Below are positions 6,948 to 8,183 of a stretch of 8,183 nucleotides of DNA, piece by piece. The translations under genes were made by a program, and so were the position numbers. Location: contig USFU01000070.1 of assembly GCA_900554135.1 (NCBI GenBank), positions 1 through 8,183 on the forward strand. Direction: 5' to 3'. The notes beneath the pieces were generated by a model. The model saw only the letters and a program-made list of their open reading frames with translations, made no database searches and was not told where the DNA came from. The DNA comes from an uncultured Collinsella sp. (GTDB taxonomy: Bacteria > Actinomycetota > Coriobacteriia > Coriobacteriales > Coriobacteriaceae). The stretch's first letter is position 1, and each line of letters opens with the position of its first letter.

Positions 6948-7861
6948 TAGCGCACCTCGCTAGAATCGACGCCGGGCACGCGGCGGCAGGAATACTCGTC
7001 CGTGGCGAACTTAGGGATCTGCACGGTCTCGAGCTCGCGGGCAAGCGCGGCCGAAAGCTCGATGCCGGCGGCGCGGCGCACGGCCTGCACGGCAAGCGGC
7101 GCCGAGATGCGACGGCGGTACTCGGCTGAGCCCCACAGGTTGGTGCCGTAGCTCAGCGCGCGCACGGACGCGGCAAGGGCACGCAGCTCATCCTCGGAAG
7201 GCTGCTCGTTCACCAAGCCGCATGCCTCGCCCTGCAGCAGGGTCGCGCGCAGCGGACGGGCACCCACGGTGACATGCCAGCTGTTGTCCCACCAGGCGGC
7301 GGTGACATTGAGCGAGGGGAAGTCGGTCGCGGCCTTGCGCACGGCCTCATAGCTCGCGCGGTAGTCGTGCTTAACGACCACGACGCGCTCGATCACGTCG
7401 CGCACGTAGCCCATGTCAACGAACTCGGCGAGCGGCACGCGGCCGGCACCCGTCAGCTCAACATAGGAATCGAGCGCGAGGAAGGCAGAGAGAACGTCCG
7501 AGAAGCCAAAGCGGCCGTAGATGCTGCCGCCCACCGTGGCGGTATTGCGCAGCTGCACGCCCACGATGTCGTGGACGGCGAACTCAAAGACATTGTTGAC
7601 AAGCGCGTTGAGCCCGGCATGACGCTCGAGCTGGCGCAGGGTACACATGGCACCGATGCGAAACTCGGTCTCGGTCTCCTCGATCTGATCGAGTCCGCAG
7701 GCCGAAAGGTCAATCGCCGTCGCCACACGACGCGAACCCAGACGCATCCAGATGCCGCCGCCCACAATCTTGTTGTTGCGGTTCTTCTGCAAGAGCTCAT
7801 AGGCTTCGGCCGCGTTTCCAACACGGACGTAGGTACCGAACTTGAGCACGTTCTCCCCCAT
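6947..7861 (-). CDS. FAD-binding subunit of the molybdenum hydroxylase
   Basis: This is the medium (flavin) subunit of a xanthine dehydrogenase-type enzyme, which takes electrons from the iron-sulphur clusters and passes them to an acceptor. The 304-residue protein shows the FAD pyrophosphate-binding loop IVGGGIW (32-38) and the second conserved flavin motif RNTATVGGSIYG (105-116), followed by SDVLSAFLALD. The C-terminal part (about 165-275) resembles the CO-dehydrogenase flavoprotein C-terminal domain. Its stop overlaps the start of the FeS-Mo subunit by one base, so the two are co-translated as one enzyme. E. coli YgfM, partner of XdhD, is the closest named relative I can suggest. The start is less certain: the ATG at 7861 has only a close AAGAG or a distant GGA, and a GTG four codons later has a very close GGGGGAG. 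An extended -10-like TGGTACACT (7894-7886) lies upstream, but no good -35 box. Confidence 0.88.
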   Translation of the reverse strand: MGENVLKFGTYVRVGNAAEAYELLQKNRNNKIVGGGIWMRLGSRRVATAIDLSACGLDQIEETETEFRIGAMCTLRQLERHAGLNALVNNVFEFAVHDIVGVQLRNTATVGGSIYGRFGFSDVLSAFLALDSYVELTGAGRVPLAEFVDMGYVRDVIERVVVVKHDYRASYEAVRKAATDFPSLNVTAAWWDNSWHVTVGARPLRATLLQGEACGLVNEQPSEDELRALAASVRALSYGTNLWGSAEYRRRISAPLAVQAVRRAAGIELSAALARELETVQIPKFATDEYSCRRVPGVDSSEVR

Positions 7862-7924
7862 CTCTTCACTTGTCCAGTACGTTTAAGTGTACCAAACGAG
7901 GGGCCGCCGCCATCGTCACCATAG

Positions 7925-7955
7925 AAAAAGGCTCCCAGCCGGATAGCTGGGAGCC
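7925..7955 (-). terminator. Strong intrinsic terminator of gdhA
   Basis: A perfect 10-bp stem, GGCTCCCAGC with GCTGGGAGCC (7930-7939 and 7946-7955), has a 6-base loop and is followed on the minus strand by TTTTTC. It starts 27 bases after the gdhA stop codon. There is no T-run on the other side, so it acts in the minus direction only. Confidence 0.93.
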
Positions 7956-7982
7956 TCATCACATGCTATGTCGAGCGAAGAT

Positions 7983-8183
7983 TTAGCAGACGCCCTGGGC
8001 GAGCATGGCGTCGGCGACCTTCAGGAAGCCGGCGATGTTGGCACCCATAACGAAGTTGCCCTCCTGGCCATACTCCTTGGCGGTGTCGTCCACGTTGTGG
8101 AACATACCGCGCATGAGCTGCTCGAGCTTGCCGTCGACCTCCTCGAAGGTCCAGGACAGGTGCTCGGCGTTCTGGCTCATCTC
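7983..8183 (-). CDS. gdhA: NADP-type glutamate dehydrogenase, C-terminal fragment
   Basis: Only the last 66 codons and the TAA stop are in the window; the frame stays open through the right edge, so the gene is cut by the window rather than broken. The C-terminal segment GANIAGFLKVADAMLAQGV is almost the same as the end of E. coli GdhA as I remember it, and SQNAEHLSW also fits that family. The hexameric enzyme makes glutamate from 2-oxoglutarate and ammonia with NADPH (or the reverse) in the cytoplasm. The catalytic lysine and nucleotide-binding region lie outside the window, so cofactor preference is inferred from family resemblance. An internal ATG at 8180 is not the start. The gene ends in its own terminator and is not part of the hydroxylase operon. 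Confidence 0.93.
   Translation of the reverse strand, partial: EMSQNAEHLSWTFEEVDGKLEQLMRGMFHNVDDTAKEYGQEGNFVMGANIAGFLKVADAMLAQGVC

Overview
This window looks like chromosomal DNA from a high-GC Gram-positive gut anaerobe of the Coriobacteriia. Collinsella or a close relative is my best guess, from protein style, codon use and gene content; no 16S rRNA or other decisive marker is present. Every gene I can support lies on the minus strand, so the genes are read from right to left.

In reading order the layout is as follows. The 3' end of an NADP-type glutamate dehydrogenase gene (gdhA) enters at the right edge and closes with a strong intrinsic terminator (7925-7955). A two-gene operon for a molybdenum hydroxylase of the xanthine dehydrogenase family follows: a FAD-binding subunit (6947-7861), then a large subunit (4116-6947) that fuses the two-[2Fe-2S] domain to the molybdopterin catalytic domain. 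The two overlap by one base (TAATG), and an intrinsic terminator closes the operon (4062-4086). A lone tRNA-Leu(UAG) with an encoded CCA end follows (3892-3975). Then comes the classic proteostasis block tig (trigger factor), clpP and clpX, in that order of transcription, with clpP and clpX separated by one base. A GC-rich hairpin lies just after clpX.

The last 300 bases on the left (1-304) hold no gene. They contain a striking near-perfect palindrome with 28-base arms (177-255) directly behind the clpX hairpin. Before that is an extremely G-rich, low-complexity edge (about 1-70) that may be a contig-end artefact.

Functionally, the tig-clpP-clpX block couples folding of nascent chains on the ribosome (trigger factor) with unfolding and proteolysis (ClpX feeding ClpP). 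The hydroxylase pair probably oxidises a purine or other N-heterocycle; the catalytic-site pattern resembles the bacterial XdhD group more than classical xanthine dehydrogenase. GdhA links 2-oxoglutarate and ammonia to glutamate.

I found no phage, CRISPR, toxin-antitoxin or clearly new multi-gene system. The most unusual items are the palindromic element, the large dyad between tig and clpP, and the fused hydroxylase with an altered active-site motif.
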